From positions 1 through 64,000 of the forward strand of contig NZ_NOKQ01000289.1 in assembly GCF_002265435.1 (NCBI RefSeq): a stretch of 64,000 nt of DNA, in the 5' to 3' direction. Below the pieces are notes generated by a model that saw only the letters and a program-made list of their open reading frames with translations, searched no databases and had not been told where the DNA came from. Shown here piece after piece: positions 35,759-48,011 of the stretch. The stretch is from Tetzosporium hominis. GTDB taxonomy: Bacteria; Bacillota; Bacilli; Bacillales_A; Planococcaceae. The first letter of the stretch is position 1; every line of letters starts with the position of its first letter. A program made the translations under genes and the position numbers.

Positions 35759-37045
35759 ATGATTAAGGTACCAAGAGGCACGCAAGATATTTTGCCGGAA
35801 CAATCTTTCAAATGGCAAACTGTTGAAGCCATCATTCGCGATACATGCAACGTCTATCAATATAAAGAGATTCGTACACCAATTTTTGAGCACACAGAAT
35901 TGTTCACACGTTCCGTTGGAGATACTACAGATATCGTACAAAAAGAGATGTACACATTCGAAGACCGAGGGAACCGATCTTTAACGCTTCGACCAGAAGG
36001 AACAGCTTCTACAGTGCGCGCTTATGTTGAACACAAATTGTTTGGACAACCCGATCAACCAGTAAAACTGTATTATATGGGGCCGATGTTCCGTTATGAA
36101 CGCCAGCAGGCAGGTCGCTATCGCCAGTTCGTGCAGTTTGGGATTGAAGCGATTGGAAGTGCGGATGCAGCAGTAGATGCAGAAGTGATCGCTCTAGCAA
36201 TGGATGTTTATAAAAAAGCGGGTCTGAAAGATATAAAATTAGTTCTGAATTCTCTAGGGGATACGGAAAGTCGCACAGCTCACAAAGAAGCGTTAGTAGC
36301 ACACTTTGCACCTCGCATTGATGAGTTCTGCGGAGACTGTCAACAACGTCTTGAAAAAAATCCACTACGTATATTGGATTGTAAGAAGGACCGAGACCAC
36401 GAATTGATGGCTTCGGCTCCACAGCTGACGGATTATTTGAACGAAGAATCTGCAGCGTATTTTGAACGAATAAAAGCCTATCTTGAGGCACTCGACATTT
36501 CGTATGAGCTGGATCCGAATCTTGTTCGCGGTCTTGATTACTACAACCACACAGCATTCGAAATTATGTCGACAGCTAGTGGTTTTGGCGCAATTACGAC
36601 TCTAGCAGGTGGCGGTCGATACAACGGTCTTGTGGAAGAGCTTGGAGGTCCGTCTTCGCCTGGTATCGGTTTTGCGATGAGTATCGAGCGTTTGCTTTTA
36701 GCTCTAGAAGCGGAGCAAGTAGAAATCGAAGACAACTCAGCAAGTGATGCTTACGTGATTGCTCTTGGTGATGTACCGAAACTTGAAGCCATGAAAATCG
36801 TGAAGTCTTTACGAGATTCGGGAATCAGCGCAGAAATGGATTACGCAGATCGCAAATTAAAAGCGCAAATGAAATCAGCAGACCGTAAGAAGTCTCAATT
36901 TGTTTTTATTTTAGGAGAAGACGAATTGAATTCTCGCAGTGTGCAAATCAAAGAACTAGCAACAGGGGACCAACAGATGGTGGCTATTGAAGAAGCCGTC
37001 TCGTATTTACAACAAAAGATGAACACCAAGGAGGCAACACAATGA
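35759..37045 (+). CDS. hisS: Histidyl-tRNA synthetase
   Basis: Class II synthetase charging tRNA-His. Motif 1 region ([15 protein letters not shown]), motif 2 ([19 protein letters not shown]), histidine motif A ([14 protein letters not shown]) and motif 3 ([16 protein letters not shown]) are intact, followed by the anticodon-binding domain. Length 428 is normal. ATG 35759 follows TTAGGAGGTTATTTC. Its stop overlaps aspS by four bases. Confidence 0.97.
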   Translation: MIKVPRGTQDILPEQSFKWQTVEAIIRDTCNVYQYKEIRTPIFEHTELFTRSVGDTTDIVQKEMYTFEDRGNRSLTLRPEGTASTVRAYVEHKLFGQPDQPVKLYYMGPMFRYERQQAGRYRQFVQFGIEAIGSADAAVDAEVIALAMDVYKKAGLKDIKLVLNSLGDTESRTAHKEALVAHFAPRIDEFCGDCQQRLEKNPLRILDCKKDRDHELMASAPQLTDYLNEESAAYFERIKAYLEALDISYELDPNLVRGLDYYNHTAFEIMSTASGFGAITTLAGGGRYNGLVEELGGPSSPGIGFAMSIERLLLALEAEQVEIEDNSASDAYVIALGDVPKLEAMKIVKSLRDSGISAEMDYADRKLKAQMKSADRKKSQFVFILGEDELNSRSVQIKELATGDQQMVAIEEAVSYLQQKMNTKEATQ

Positions 37046-38814
37046 AACGCACACATACATGTGGCACCATTACAAAAGAAGCGATTGCACAGCAAGTAGA
37101 ACTGATTGGTTGGGTACAAAAACGCCGTGACCTAGGCGGCTTGATTTTCGTTGACCTACGTGACCGTTCAGGAATCGTGCAAGTCGTGTTCAACCCGGAC
37201 TTCTCACAAGAAGCCATCGAAAAAGCAGACAAGCTTCGTAGCGAGTTTTTAATCTCTGTTAAAGGGACGGTTGTAGCTCGCGATGAGAAACAAGTAAATG
37301 CATCTATGAAAACAGGTGAAATCGAAGTTCAAGTGAATGAACTTACGGTGATCAACGAATCGAAGACACCACCATTTGCAATCGAAAATCAAACAGATGT
37401 AAATGAAGATCTTCGTCTAAAACACCGCTACTTGGATCTTCGCCGTCCGGTGATGTATGACACGTTCAAATTGCGTTCAGATATTACAAAAACAGTTCGC
37501 AACTTCTTAGCTGACGAAGGATTCTTAGAAGTTGAAACACCTATTTTGACGAAATCTACACCTGAAGGCGCGCGCGATTACTTAGTACCAAGCCGTGTGC
37601 ACGAAGGGGAATTCTATGCGTTGCCACAATCACCACAACTCTTCAAACAGATGTTGATGGTGTCAGGATTTGAGCGCTATTTCCAAATTGCACGTTGTTT
37701 CCGAGACGAAGACTTGCGTGCTGACCGTCAGCCGGAATTCACTCAGATCGATATGGAGATGAGCTTCATGTCTATGGACGAGATCATTGAATTAAATGAG
37801 CGTCTGATGAAACAAGTGATGAAAGATGTAAAAGGAATCGACGTACAGACCCCATTCCCTCGCATGGATTATCAAGAGGCGATGGCGCGTTTCGGTTCTG
37901 ATAAACCGGATGTTCGTTTTGGATTAGAATTACAAGATCTTCAAGCAATTGCTGAGACTTCAGATTTTGGCGTCTTCAAAAACGCGGTAGCAAACGGTGG
38001 TCAAGTGAAAGGGATTGCTGTTAAAGGTGCTGCAGCAGATTACTCTCGTAAAGACATCGATGCACTTGGTGAATTCGCTGGACGTTACGGTGCGAAGGGT
38101 CTTGCTTGGTTGAAAGTCGAAGAAGACGGCGTCAAAGGACCAATCGCAAAATTCTTCCCAGAACAAAAAGGGGAAGAGTTGATTGTTGCTATGCAAGCCG
38201 AGCCAGGAGACTTGCTACTATTTGTAGCAGACAAACCAGCAGTGGTAGCGGATGCCCTTGGAGCTCTACGTATGAAATTCGGGAAAGAGCGCAATCTGAT
38301 CGATGAGTCTAAATTTGCTTTCCTGTGGGTAGTCAACTGGCCACTATTTGAGTACGATGCAGAACTAGGTCGTTATTTTGCTGCGCACCATCCATTCACA
38401 CGTCCTGCTGATGAAGATGCCGCTCTTTTAGACACGGATCCTGCGAATGTCCGAGCTCAAGCCTATGATTTAGTATTAAACGGCTTTGAACTTGGTGGCG
38501 GATCACTACGAATTTACGAGCGTGAGATGCAGGAAAAAATGTTCCGCACACTTGGCTTCAGTGATGAAGAAGCGAAAGAACAGTTTGGTTTCTTGCTCGA
38601 AGCATTTGAATACGGAACGCCTCCACACGGTGGTGTAGCGTTTGGACTTGACCGCTTAGTCATGCTTTTAGCGGGTCGTACAAACCTTCGTGACACAATT
38701 GCGTTCCCGAAAACGGCAAGTGCAAGCTGTGTCCTTACAGATGCACCAAGCCCAGTTGCTGAAAACCAGTTGAAAGATCTCCACGTTGCAGTGATTTCAC
38801 AGAATAATCAGTAA
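37042..38814 (+). CDS. aspS: Aspartyl-tRNA synthetase
   Basis: Class II synthetase. An N-terminal OB fold binds the anticodon ([19 protein letters not shown]), followed by the catalytic core with motif 2 ([19 protein letters not shown]), the bacterial GAD insertion (about 290-425), AHHPFTRP and motif 3 ([15 protein letters not shown]). Length 590 is normal for bacterial AspRS. Translationally coupled to hisS; both depend on the T-box far upstream. Confidence 0.97.
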   Translation: MKRTHTCGTITKEAIAQQVELIGWVQKRRDLGGLIFVDLRDRSGIVQVVFNPDFSQEAIEKADKLRSEFLISVKGTVVARDEKQVNASMKTGEIEVQVNELTVINESKTPPFAIENQTDVNEDLRLKHRYLDLRRPVMYDTFKLRSDITKTVRNFLADEGFLEVETPILTKSTPEGARDYLVPSRVHEGEFYALPQSPQLFKQMLMVSGFERYFQIARCFRDEDLRADRQPEFTQIDMEMSFMSMDEIIELNERLMKQVMKDVKGIDVQTPFPRMDYQEAMARFGSDKPDVRFGLELQDLQAIAETSDFGVFKNAVANGGQVKGIAVKGAAADYSRKDIDALGEFAGRYGAKGLAWLKVEEDGVKGPIAKFFPEQKGEELIVAMQAEPGDLLLFVADKPAVVADALGALRMKFGKERNLIDESKFAFLWVVNWPLFEYDAELGRYFAAHHPFTRPADEDAALLDTDPANVRAQAYDLVLNGFELGGGSLRIYEREMQEKMFRTLGFSDEEAKEQFGFLLEAFEYGTPPHGGVAFGLDRLVMLLAGRTNLRDTIAFPKTASASCVLTDAPSPVAENQLKDLHVAVISQNNQ

Positions 38815-38831
38815 ACAATTCACGTTAAGTG

Positions 38832-38860
38832 TTGCAAGAGATAAATTTCTGTGCTACTAT
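38832..38860 (+). promoter_or_regulatory. Promoter of 6S RNA
   Basis: TTGCAA (38832-38837), a 17-base spacer and TACTAT (38855-38860), with an extended TG one base before the -10. Predicted transcription start near 38868. Confidence 0.75.
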
Positions 38861-38868
38861 AACGGTAA

Positions 38869-39056
38869 TACGAATCCTGATGTGTACGTGACTTGTTAAT
38901 CGATTTTGACCGAACATTTTATCGTCGGGAGTCTGACTTTCACAATAAAGAGCATGCCATCTCGGTGGACGCTTCGGCGTTGTGAAGAGGACACCCACCT
39001 GCTGAGTGCGGGTTCAAAACGATAGCTTTACAGAGACGGCACGCTTGGGATTCGTC
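38869..39056 (+). ncRNA. ssrS: 6S RNA (SsrS/BsrA type)
   Basis: 6S RNA binds and sequesters the housekeeping RNA polymerase. The 5' end GAATCCTGATGTGT (from 38872) and 3' end CTTGGGATTCG (39044-39054) form the closing stem, matching the ends of B. subtilis 6S-1 RNA. The length, about 185 nt, and the position between aspS and the tcdA (yrvM) gene are also as in B. subtilis. The interior is free of ORFs and largely self-complementary. Confidence 0.9.
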
Positions 39057-39071
39057 TTCTTATTGAATGCT

Positions 39072-39103
39072 ACCCCTTCAGTTATCTAGCTGAAGGGTTT
39101 TTT
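39072..39103 (+). terminator. Terminator after 6S RNA
   Basis: CCCTTCAG pairs with CTGAAGGG around TTATCTAG, followed by TTTTTT. It separates 6S RNA from tcdA. Confidence 0.92.
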
Positions 39104-39148
39104 AACGGAGTAAATCCGACTAATCAACTAACTTTTGGAGTGAATTTT

Positions 39149-39928
39149 ATGTTGCATCAATTTTCAAGAAATGAATTAGCTATAGGAACAGAGGGACTTG
39201 ACCTTTTAAAGAATACAACTGTTGCTATTTTAGGTATCGGTGGAGTCGGATCGTTTGCTGCTGAAGCTTGTGCTCGAAGTGGAGTGGGGCGCATTATTTT
39301 GGTGGACAAAGATAACGTAGATATCACAAATATCAACCGCCAGCTTGTTGCGTATCTTTCGACTGTAGGGAAGAGTAAATCTGCTATCATGAAAGACCGG
39401 ATTGCGGATATCAACCCAGACTGTGAAGTCATCGATATGCATATGTTTTATACGGAAGAAACTTACGAGCAGTTCTTTGACCTTGGTATCGATTATGTGA
39501 TTGATGCATCAGATACTATCATTTACAAAGTGCATCTGATGAAAGAATGTTTGAAGCGCAATATTAAGATCATCTCGAGTATGGGTGCTGCAAACAAAAT
39601 GGACCCAACTCGTTTCCGTATTGCGGACATCTCGAAGACACATACGGATCCGATTGCGAAGGTCATCCGTACGAAGCTTCGTAAAGAAGGAATTAAAAAA
39701 GGGATTCCAGTTATTTTCTCAGATGAGAGCCCGATTGTGGTTCGTGAAGATGTTGTGAAGACAGTAGGGAAGCCTGAAGCGGAGATCCGTAAGGCGAAGA
39801 TGCCGCCGAGCTCGAATGCGTTTGTTCCTTCAGCTGCTGGGTTGATTGCAGCGAGCTGGGTCATTCGCGATATTTTAGAGCCAATTGAAATCCAAACGGT
39901 TATGGATGTAAAGTCGAAGAAGAAATAA
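39149..39928 (+). CDS. tcdA: tRNA threonylcarbamoyladenosine dehydratase TcdA (YrvM)
   Basis: E1-like enzyme that cyclises t6A37 to ct6A in ANN-decoding tRNAs. The 259-residue product has the ThiF/MoeB nucleotide-binding loop AILGIGGVGSFAAEACARSGVG, DKDNVDITNINRQ and VIDASDTIIYKV. Length is normal. ATG 39149 is 6 bases from GGAGTGA; the in-frame GTG 39140 is inside that site. A gap of about 860 bases without genes follows. Confidence 0.94.
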   Translation: MLHQFSRNELAIGTEGLDLLKNTTVAILGIGGVGSFAAEACARSGVGRIILVDKDNVDITNINRQLVAYLSTVGKSKSAIMKDRIADINPDCEVIDMHMFYTEETYEQFFDLGIDYVIDASDTIIYKVHLMKECLKRNIKIISSMGAANKMDPTRFRIADISKTHTDPIAKVIRTKLRKEGIKKGIPVIFSDESPIVVREDVVKTVGKPEAEIRKAKMPPSSNAFVPSAAGLIAASWVIRDILEPIEIQTVMDVKSKKK

Positions 39929-40015
39929 CTAGTGCTTAAAAGCTAATTTTTTTCAGAAAATATCCCCTTCACCCAAAATGTCATATTCCTAGGGGAGAAC
40001 CTTGGTAATTTTGAT

Positions 40016-40153
40016 TGACTTTCTTCAATCTCGAGACGATGGATTTTCTTTTAGTGCAATAAACCACAGGTGCAGGACTCGCTTATTGAGCGGGTCCTGC
40101 ACCTGTCTTCATCGTACGGGAGAAAATCCACATCTAATAGTGGCAGAAAGTCA
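40016..40153. repeat. Triple-nested palindromic element
   Basis: Three perfect arms are nested: TGACTTTCT (40016-40024) with AGAAAGTCA (40145-40153); TGGATTTTCT (40040-40049) with AGAAAATCCA (40121-40130); and a 13-bp arm starting ACAGGTGCAGGAC (40066-40078) with its complement 40094-40106. The apical loop reads CGCTTATTGAGCG. CCACATCTAAT (40128-40138) is the same end motif as in module C. No ORF. Confidence 0.88.
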
Positions 40154-40160
40154 GTTTGTA

Positions 40161-40577
40161 ACTGCTTTGGAGGAAGTTGCGAAAACTTCACTATCCCTTC
40201 GTCGGCTCTGCCTCTAACAGATGTGGCAAAACTTACAGATATCTTCTATACAACTAGATGAAGGCGGGGCTGTGCTGGAGCAAGGCCCGATTGATTAAGT
40301 TAAGACTCATAGTTTAGGACAGCAGGAGCGTAGACTTCCAAATTAAAACCCAACCCTTGGGGTTGAATCAATACCAACTGTATTTAGTACTGAACTATTA
40401 AGTTGCGTGCAACTTTCTCGCTGACTAGAATGTGATTCTAAACTTGACATGACGGGCCCGCCCCAGCGTAGCCCGACTGCTTTCCGATCTCTATTCAGCT
40501 AGTTGGTTAAAACTTCGGAACAAGTAGAGGCGTAGACGTCGCAGAAGTTTTGTAGTTCTACCACTTCTCAACAAAGC
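40161..40577. repeat. Imperfect palindrome of about 417 bp
   Basis: The two halves are complementary along most of their length. Clear pairs: GCTTTG (40164-40169) with CAAAGC (40572-40577); GCCTCTA (40210-40216) with TAGAGGC (40525-40531); CAACTAGATGAA (40251-40262) with TTCAGCTAGTTG (40495-40506, one mismatch); the GC-rich blocks 40265-40289 and 40453-40475; and 40298-40324 with 40418-40447. Small hairpins CAACCCTTGGGGTTG and AAGTTGCGTGCAACTT sit near the centre. No start-to-stop ORF of note is present, so this is a structured RNA or a mobile palindromic element. Confidence 0.75.
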
Positions 40578-40634
40578 TTTAGTAATACCGGTCCTATCTG
40601 AAGGCTTGGATTGATTTATCAGAGAACTAAGAAG

Positions 40635-40684
40635 AGCAGTGGCTGATTTGCTCAATAAGCGAATCAGCCACTGCTAGTTTTTAT
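40635..40684 (+). terminator. Strong hairpin with T tract between tcdA and rarA
   Basis: AGCAGTGGCTGATT (40635-40648) pairs perfectly with AATCAGCCACTGCT (40662-40675); the loop region GCTCAATAAGC is the reverse complement of the loop in the 40066-40106 hairpin. AGTTTTTATTT follows on the plus strand, so it can terminate transcripts from tcdA or from the palindromic region. Confidence 0.75.
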
Positions 40685-40788
40685 TTCTATTAAAAAATCA
40701 AACCTCGGCGAGTAGACGTGACTGATACTCTTCAGATTTTCGGTTTAGTATAAGGAATTGGTTTTTAAATAGTTTTCTCAGTTGGAGA

Positions 40789-42078
40789 TCATTTCTTCTT
40801 TTTAAAGGATTCGAGCTTGTGGTAGATAGAAGACAGGCGTTTTTCTTCGCCAGCCTCCACAGGCTCATAATAATGCGTGCCAACTAATTTGTCTGGCAAA
40901 TACGTCTGATCGACCCAGCCACCGAACGACCCGACCTTTGTGTCGTGTGGATACTGATAGCCAACATGACCTAGTGCTTTAGCGCCTCCATAGTGTGCAT
41001 CTCGCAAGTGAAGTGGGATGTCTCCGGTCTTGCCGGCATGTATTCCAGCAATTGCTGCATCAAGTGCTTTGTATGCAGAGTTGGATTTTTCGGATAAGCA
41101 CATTAAGACGACGGCATTTGCTAGAGGAATGCGAGCTTCCGGTAATCCTAACCGTTCGGCTGCTTGGATGGCAGATAATACTTGTCCACCAACAGCGGGG
41201 TTTGCTAGACCGATATCTTCGTATGCAATGACAAGAAGTCTCCTAGATAAGGCCACTAAATCTCCGCTTTCTAGTAAATGAGCTGTGTAGTAGAGAGCGG
41301 CATCGGTGTCGCTACCGCGTATCGATTTTTGAAGTGCAGACAGTAGGTTATAAAAGTGACTTCCTTTTTTGTCTCCGAAGACACCGATTCGCGAAGCGAG
41401 CTGCTCAACAAGAGAATCCTCAATCAAAATTTTTCCATCTTCTTCATCAGAAGCTTCTACAATGGACTCAAGTAACGTCAACGCTTTCCTGGCATCTCCA
41501 TTAGAAGCCTCAGCAATCTGCACGATCTGAGCATCCGTAATAGCAATGTCCATTTTGCCAAGCCCTCTGTCTTCGTCTTCAAGAGCACGACGCAAGAGCT
41601 TTTCCATATCAGGTTGCTCAATGCGTTTCAATTGTTTGATTTCACCACAGCGTGACCGGATGGCGGGATTGACATCATGGTACGGGTTTTCTGTAGTCGC
41701 CCCAATCAAGACAATGGACCCGTTTTCCACATGAGGGAGTAGTGTATCTTGTTGTAGCTTGTTAAAGCGATGAATCTCATCTAAAAACAACAACACTTTT
41801 CCAGTTAAACGAGACTCTTTAACAACATCTTCAATATCTTTTTTCCCAGAAGTTGTTGCATTCAGTGCAATAAAGGGAAGATTTGAAGATCCCGCGATTG
41901 CATAAGCAAGTGATGTCTTGCCGATACCTGGTTCACCGTAAAGCAGCATAGACGGGACGTGCCCGTTGCGTATCATTTGGTATAAACCGGTTGTAGGGCC
42001 TATAATATCTTGTTGACCCACAATCTCTTCAAGCTTCTGAGGTCGCATGCGAAATGCGAGGGGTTCTCCTGATGCCAT
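40789..42078 (-). CDS. rarA: Replication-associated recombination protein RarA (MgsA)
   Basis: AAA+ ATPase acting at stalled replication forks. The 429-residue product has PLAFRMRPQKLEEIVGQ, Walker A LYGEPGIGKTSLAYA, Walker B LLFLDEIHRFNKLQQD, sensor 1 VLIGATTENPY and the C-terminal MgsA tetramerisation domain (about 260-425). The chosen start is 24 bases inside the longest frame, because AGGAGGTGTCTGC precedes it. It is divergent from cymR. Confidence 0.96.
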   Translation of the reverse strand: MASGEPLAFRMRPQKLEEIVGQQDIIGPTTGLYQMIRNGHVPSMLLYGEPGIGKTSLAYAIAGSSNLPFIALNATTSGKKDIEDVVKESRLTGKVLLFLDEIHRFNKLQQDTLLPHVENGSIVLIGATTENPYHDVNPAIRSRCGEIKQLKRIEQPDMEKLLRRALEDEDRGLGKMDIAITDAQIVQIAEASNGDARKALTLLESIVEASDEEDGKILIEDSLVEQLASRIGVFGDKKGSHFYNLLSALQKSIRGSDTDAALYYTAHLLESGDLVALSRRLLVIAYEDIGLANPAVGGQVLSAIQAAERLGLPEARIPLANAVVLMCLSEKSNSAYKALDAAIAGIHAGKTGDIPLHLRDAHYGGAKALGHVGYQYPHDTKVGSFGGWVDQTYLPDKLVGTHYYEPVEAGEEKRLSSIYHKLESFKKKK

Positions 42079-42212
42079 GCAGACACCTCCTATTACGAAC
42101 ATTTGTACTTCTTAGTGTACCAAAGATGACAGGTCATTTCATCGAAAATCCCTTGCTAGGTATGCTATACTTGTAGCGGAAAAGTTAACTAATGAACGGA
42201 CGGTGTCAGGAG

Positions 42213-42635
42213 ATGAAAATCTCAACTAAAGGCCGCTATGGCCTCACAATTATGATTGCATTAGCCAAAAATGAAGGAGAGCGCCCGTTGTCTCTTCGCC
42301 AAATTGCTGCGGACCATGATTTATCGGAAGCGTATTTAGAACAGATTGTCTCGCCACTTCGCAACACAGGATTAGTAAAAAGTGTTAGAGGAGCATACGG
42401 CGGCTATAAACTTGCTAAACCATCAGAAGAAATCACTGCTGGTGATGTGATTCGTGTCTTAGAAGGACCGATTCAACCGGTCGAGGGTATTGAAGACGAA
42501 GCTCCAGCACAACGCGAGCTATGGATTCGTATTCGTGATGCCGTGAAAAATGTTTTAGATACAACGACTATTCGCGACTTGGCCGATCACTCAGACGATC
42601 CGTTCACTTCGGACGCATATATGTTTTATATTTAG
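42213..42635 (+). CDS. cymR: Cysteine metabolism repressor CymR (Rrf2 family)
   Basis: Rrf2-type repressor that, with CysK, controls sulfur and cysteine metabolism genes in Bacillales. The 140-residue product begins MKISTKGRYGLTIMIALAK, with the winged helix (SLRQIAADHDLSEAYLEQIV, SPLRNTGLVKSVRGAYGGY) and RVLEGPIQPVE. It has no cluster-binding Cys, as expected for CymR rather than IscR. ATG 42213 matches the family start, although AGGAG touches it; ATG 42192 is an alternative. A weak promoter (TCGAAA...TATACT) lies near 42143-42172. It precedes a cysteine desulfurase. Confidence 0.94.
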   Translation: MKISTKGRYGLTIMIALAKNEGERPLSLRQIAADHDLSEAYLEQIVSPLRNTGLVKSVRGAYGGYKLAKPSEEITAGDVIRVLEGPIQPVEGIEDEAPAQRELWIRIRDAVKNVLDTTTIRDLADHSDDPFTSDAYMFYI

Positions 42636-42646
42636 GAGAGGTTCTA

Positions 42647-44916
<2,270 letters not shown>

Positions 44917-44922
44917 TCAGCA

Positions 44923-45579
44923 ATGAATTGGAATGAAACCGGCATCCACGCGATGCATACTGGAGACTACGAAGAAGCAGCAAAAGCATTCACGCAAGCC
45001 ATCGAAGAGAATCCGGAAGAAGCTGTTGGCTATATCAACTTCGGCAACTTGCTAGCTATCATGAACGATACAGAACGGGCAGAGCGTTTCTTTCAAAAAG
45101 CTCTAACTTTAGATGAGACAGCAGCAACGGCTTATTATGGTCTTGCCAATCTCTACTACAATTCAGAGCGTTTTGATGAAGCTGCCAAACTCTATGAGCG
45201 TGCGATTCGCAATCAACTAGAAGGTGCAGACGGGCATTACATGCTGTCTAAATCACTCCAAATGACAGACGAATTGAAGCTGGCACTTCCCTACGCACAA
45301 CGTGCTCACGAACTGGCTCCAGAAGATGACGAGATTACACTTCATTACGCGATTTTACTCGCTTCTAACGAACTATTTGATCAAGCGAAGCCACTCTTAG
45401 AAGACTTGATCGAACGCGAACCAGAACATGCAGACGCACATTACAACTTAGGAGTCCTGTATGCGTTGACGCAAGAAGATGCAGCACCTGCACTTCTTCA
45501 TTTAGATAAAGCGCTCGAAATTGAACCGAATTATGACCAAGCGCTTTATATGGCGGACATGATTCGATTACGAAACTAA
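44923..45579 (+). CDS. TPR repeat protein (YrrB-like)
   Basis: Cytoplasmic protein made of about six tetratricopeptide repeats (for example GDYEEAAKAFTQAIEENPEE, AERFFQKALTLDETAATAYY, FDEAAKLYERAIRNQ), 218 residues, without signal peptide or other domain. B. subtilis yrrB sits in the same place between mnmA and recD2. Its function is not known; TPRs imply a protein-protein scaffold, possibly for tRNA thiolation given the operon. Confidence 0.88.
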   Translation: MNWNETGIHAMHTGDYEEAAKAFTQAIEENPEEAVGYINFGNLLAIMNDTERAERFFQKALTLDETAATAYYGLANLYYNSERFDEAAKLYERAIRNQLEGADGHYMLSKSLQMTDELKLALPYAQRAHELAPEDDEITLHYAILLASNELFDQAKPLLEDLIEREPEHADAHYNLGVLYALTQEDAAPALLHLDKALEIEPNYDQALYMADMIRLRN

Positions 45580-45595
45580 TACCGGAGGCGATCGG

Positions 45596-47986
45596 ATGAC
45601 GGAACGAAATGAAGACAAATTGTTTATTTCGGGTCGGCCGATTGTCTCCATTTTTCATAATGAAGATAATCTGTACTCGATTCTTAAAGTGAAGATCAAA
45701 TCGACAAATACGAATTACACAGACAAAGAAGGCATCATCGTCGGGTACTTCCCAAAGCTCTCAACAGATGAAAGTTACACATTTTATGGACAGCTCAAGA
45801 ACCACCCTCGCTACGGACAGCAGTTTGCTGTGGATACATTTGTGCGAGACAAGCCGGATTCTGTGCGAGGAGTCGTTCACTACCTATCTTCTGACTTATT
45901 CCCTGGGATCGGGCCAAAGACTGCTCAGACAATCGTAAAGAAACTCGGGGAGAATGCCCTACAGCAAATCCTCGACAATCCGGACGTGTTGAAATCCGTT
46001 CCGCGCCTGACAAAAGACAAACAACAGACCATTATACAAGGTCTTCAAGAGAACCATGGTATGGAACGAATCATGGTGCAGCTGAACGAATGGGGATTCG
46101 GTCCTCAGTTGTCGATGAAGATTTATCAGATCTACCGCGAAGAGACTTTAGAGAAGCTTAACGACAATCCCTACCGTTTGATTGAAGATGTCGAAGGTGT
46201 CGGGTTTGGTCGTGCCGATGAACTTGGTGCTCAACTCGGAATCGAAGGCGTCCACACAGATCGTTTAAAAGCTGGTATCTTGTATCTACTCAATCAAGCA
46301 TCGCTTTCAGAAGGACATATTTTTGTTCCTACTGAACAATTGCTTGAAGATGTGAAAAGACTGCTCGAAAAATCTCAGGCTGCTGAAATCAATTATGAAT
46401 CTCTGGCTCAAGCTGTTATCGAACTCGGAGAAGAGAGCAAGATCGTGGTCGAGCAGAACCGAATCTACATGCCGTCTCTCTATTTCTCAGAAGTCGGTAT
46501 TGCAACAAAGACGGAGCGGCTGTTACAAACAAAGTTTAAAGGATTCAAAAAGAAACTCATCAATGAATCCCTTACTTCTATTGAAGCCGACTTTGGAGTG
46601 ACGTATGCACCGACGCAAAGGAAAGCGATTGAGATGGCGCTGAACAACCAGATCTCAATTTTGACCGGGGGACCGGGAACGGGAAAAACGACCGTAGTTC
46701 GTGCCATTGTTGAACTGTATGCCGATTTGAATGGTCTGTCACTGGATCCAAAAGAATGGGCAAAAGAGGGCAAGCCGTTTCCGATAGCTCTTGCAGCTCC
46801 AACAGGTCGAGCGGCGAAGCGACTTAGTGAATCTACCGGACTTCCTGCCATGACTATTCACCGTCTGCTAGGCTTCACGGGACAAGATACTGAAGACATT
46901 GAAGGACGCCCGGTGGAAGCAAGCTTGATCATCATCGATGAGACGTCTATGCTTGATTGTTGGCTCGCGCATCAATTGCTAAAGGCCGTACCTGAAACTT
47001 CGCAAGTAGTTTTAGTTGGCGACCAAGATCAACTCCCACCCGTAGGTCCAGGGCAAGTATTGAAAGACTTACTCGCAAGTGGGAGACTCCCCGTAGTGGA
47101 ACTTCAGGATATCTACAGACAAGCGGACGGCTCATCAATCATTGAACTCGCACATGCTATGAAGTCTGGAAAGACGACGCAAGACCTGCTGTCGAAGACA
47201 AAAGACCGCTCGTTTATCCCAGCTTCAGCTGACCAGATTCCGAAAGTCGTGGAGCAAGTCGTTTCCAGCGCACTCGCAAAAGGCTTTACAATCCGAGATT
47301 TACAAGTGCTCGCACCGATGTACCGAGGACCTGCAGGCATCGATGCCCTCAATAAAATGATTCAAGAAATGGTAAACGCCAATCCAGATGGCTCTCGAAA
47401 AGAAATGGTATTTGGAGATGCAGTGTACCGAATCGGCGACAAAGTGTTGCAACTAGTGAACCAGCCGGAATCGAACGTCTTTAACGGAGATATGGGGGAA
47501 GTCATCAGTATCTTCAAAGCATCGGAGAACGTGGAAAAGAAAGAATTGATGATTGTGTCGTTTGATGGGATTGAAGTTACTTATGAAAAATCAGATCTCA
47601 GTCAATTGACGCTAGCGTACTGTTGCTCGGTACACAAATCACAAGGTAGTGAGTTCTCCATGGTCATCTTGCCTGTCACAAAAGGCTATATGAAGATGCT
47701 CAGACGGAACCTACTCTATACAGCGATTACTCGTGCCAAAAACTATTTGATTCTTTGTGGAGACCCGCAAGCATTTCAAGTCGGGATTGAACGCAACGAT
47801 GACAACTTACGCTTCACTACATTGATTGAACGGCTGTCACCAGATGCGCAACCTATTGAAGTCGATTTGGATTCGGAAGACAAAGACTATATCTTAAATG
47901 AAGAGACGGTGTTGTCCATTCATCCGATGATTGGAATGGACGGGGTTACGCCAGAGCAATTTCTTACACAAGAGATTGACAGCTGA
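45596..47986 (+). CDS. recD2: RecD2 helicase (YrrC)
   Basis: 5'-3' superfamily 1B helicase, RecBC-independent, acting in replication fork maintenance. The N-terminal extension with an OB fold and helix-hairpin-helix region spans about 1-330 (LFPGIGPKTAQTIVKKLG). The helicase core has Walker A LTGGPGTGKTTVV (near 355), motif II IIIDETSMLD, VGDQDQLPPVGPG, and the UvrD-like C-terminal SVHKSQGSEFSMVIL and YTAITRAKNYLIL. Length 796 is normal. Confidence 0.96.
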   Translation: MTERNEDKLFISGRPIVSIFHNEDNLYSILKVKIKSTNTNYTDKEGIIVGYFPKLSTDESYTFYGQLKNHPRYGQQFAVDTFVRDKPDSVRGVVHYLSSDLFPGIGPKTAQTIVKKLGENALQQILDNPDVLKSVPRLTKDKQQTIIQGLQENHGMERIMVQLNEWGFGPQLSMKIYQIYREETLEKLNDNPYRLIEDVEGVGFGRADELGAQLGIEGVHTDRLKAGILYLLNQASLSEGHIFVPTEQLLEDVKRLLEKSQAAEINYESLAQAVIELGEESKIVVEQNRIYMPSLYFSEVGIATKTERLLQTKFKGFKKKLINESLTSIEADFGVTYAPTQRKAIEMALNNQISILTGGPGTGKTTVVRAIVELYADLNGLSLDPKEWAKEGKPFPIALAAPTGRAAKRLSESTGLPAMTIHRLLGFTGQDTEDIEGRPVEASLIIIDETSMLDCWLAHQLLKAVPETSQVVLVGDQDQLPPVGPGQVLKDLLASGRLPVVELQDIYRQADGSSIIELAHAMKSGKTTQDLLSKTKDRSFIPASADQIPKVVEQVVSSALAKGFTIRDLQVLAPMYRGPAGIDALNKMIQEMVNANPDGSRKEMVFGDAVYRIGDKVLQLVNQPESNVFNGDMGEVISIFKASENVEKKELMIVSFDGIEVTYEKSDLSQLTLAYCCSVHKSQGSEFSMVILPVTKGYMKMLRRNLLYTAITRAKNYLILCGDPQAFQVGIERNDDNLRFTTLIERLSPDAQPIEVDLDSEDKDYILNEETVLSIHPMIGMDGVTPEQFLTQEIDS

Positions 47987-48011
47987 CAGCTACTTTCGGT
48001 ATGATAAGTGG

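Noticed and set aside
40002-40217. Short frames across the 40-kb hairpins as small proteins
   Set aside because: They span perfect inverted repeats, lack good ribosome-binding sites and have no recognisable protein features.
40016-40684. Palindromic gap as a second 6S RNA or a known large RNA such as OLE
   Set aside because: 6S RNA is clearly at 38869-39056, and this region lacks its end sequences. I could not match it to features I know of OLE, ROOL or similar RNAs.
45365-45658. Minus-strand frames within recD2, mnmA and the TPR gene
   Set aside because: They lie opposite strongly supported genes, show no domain signature and lack ribosome-binding sites.
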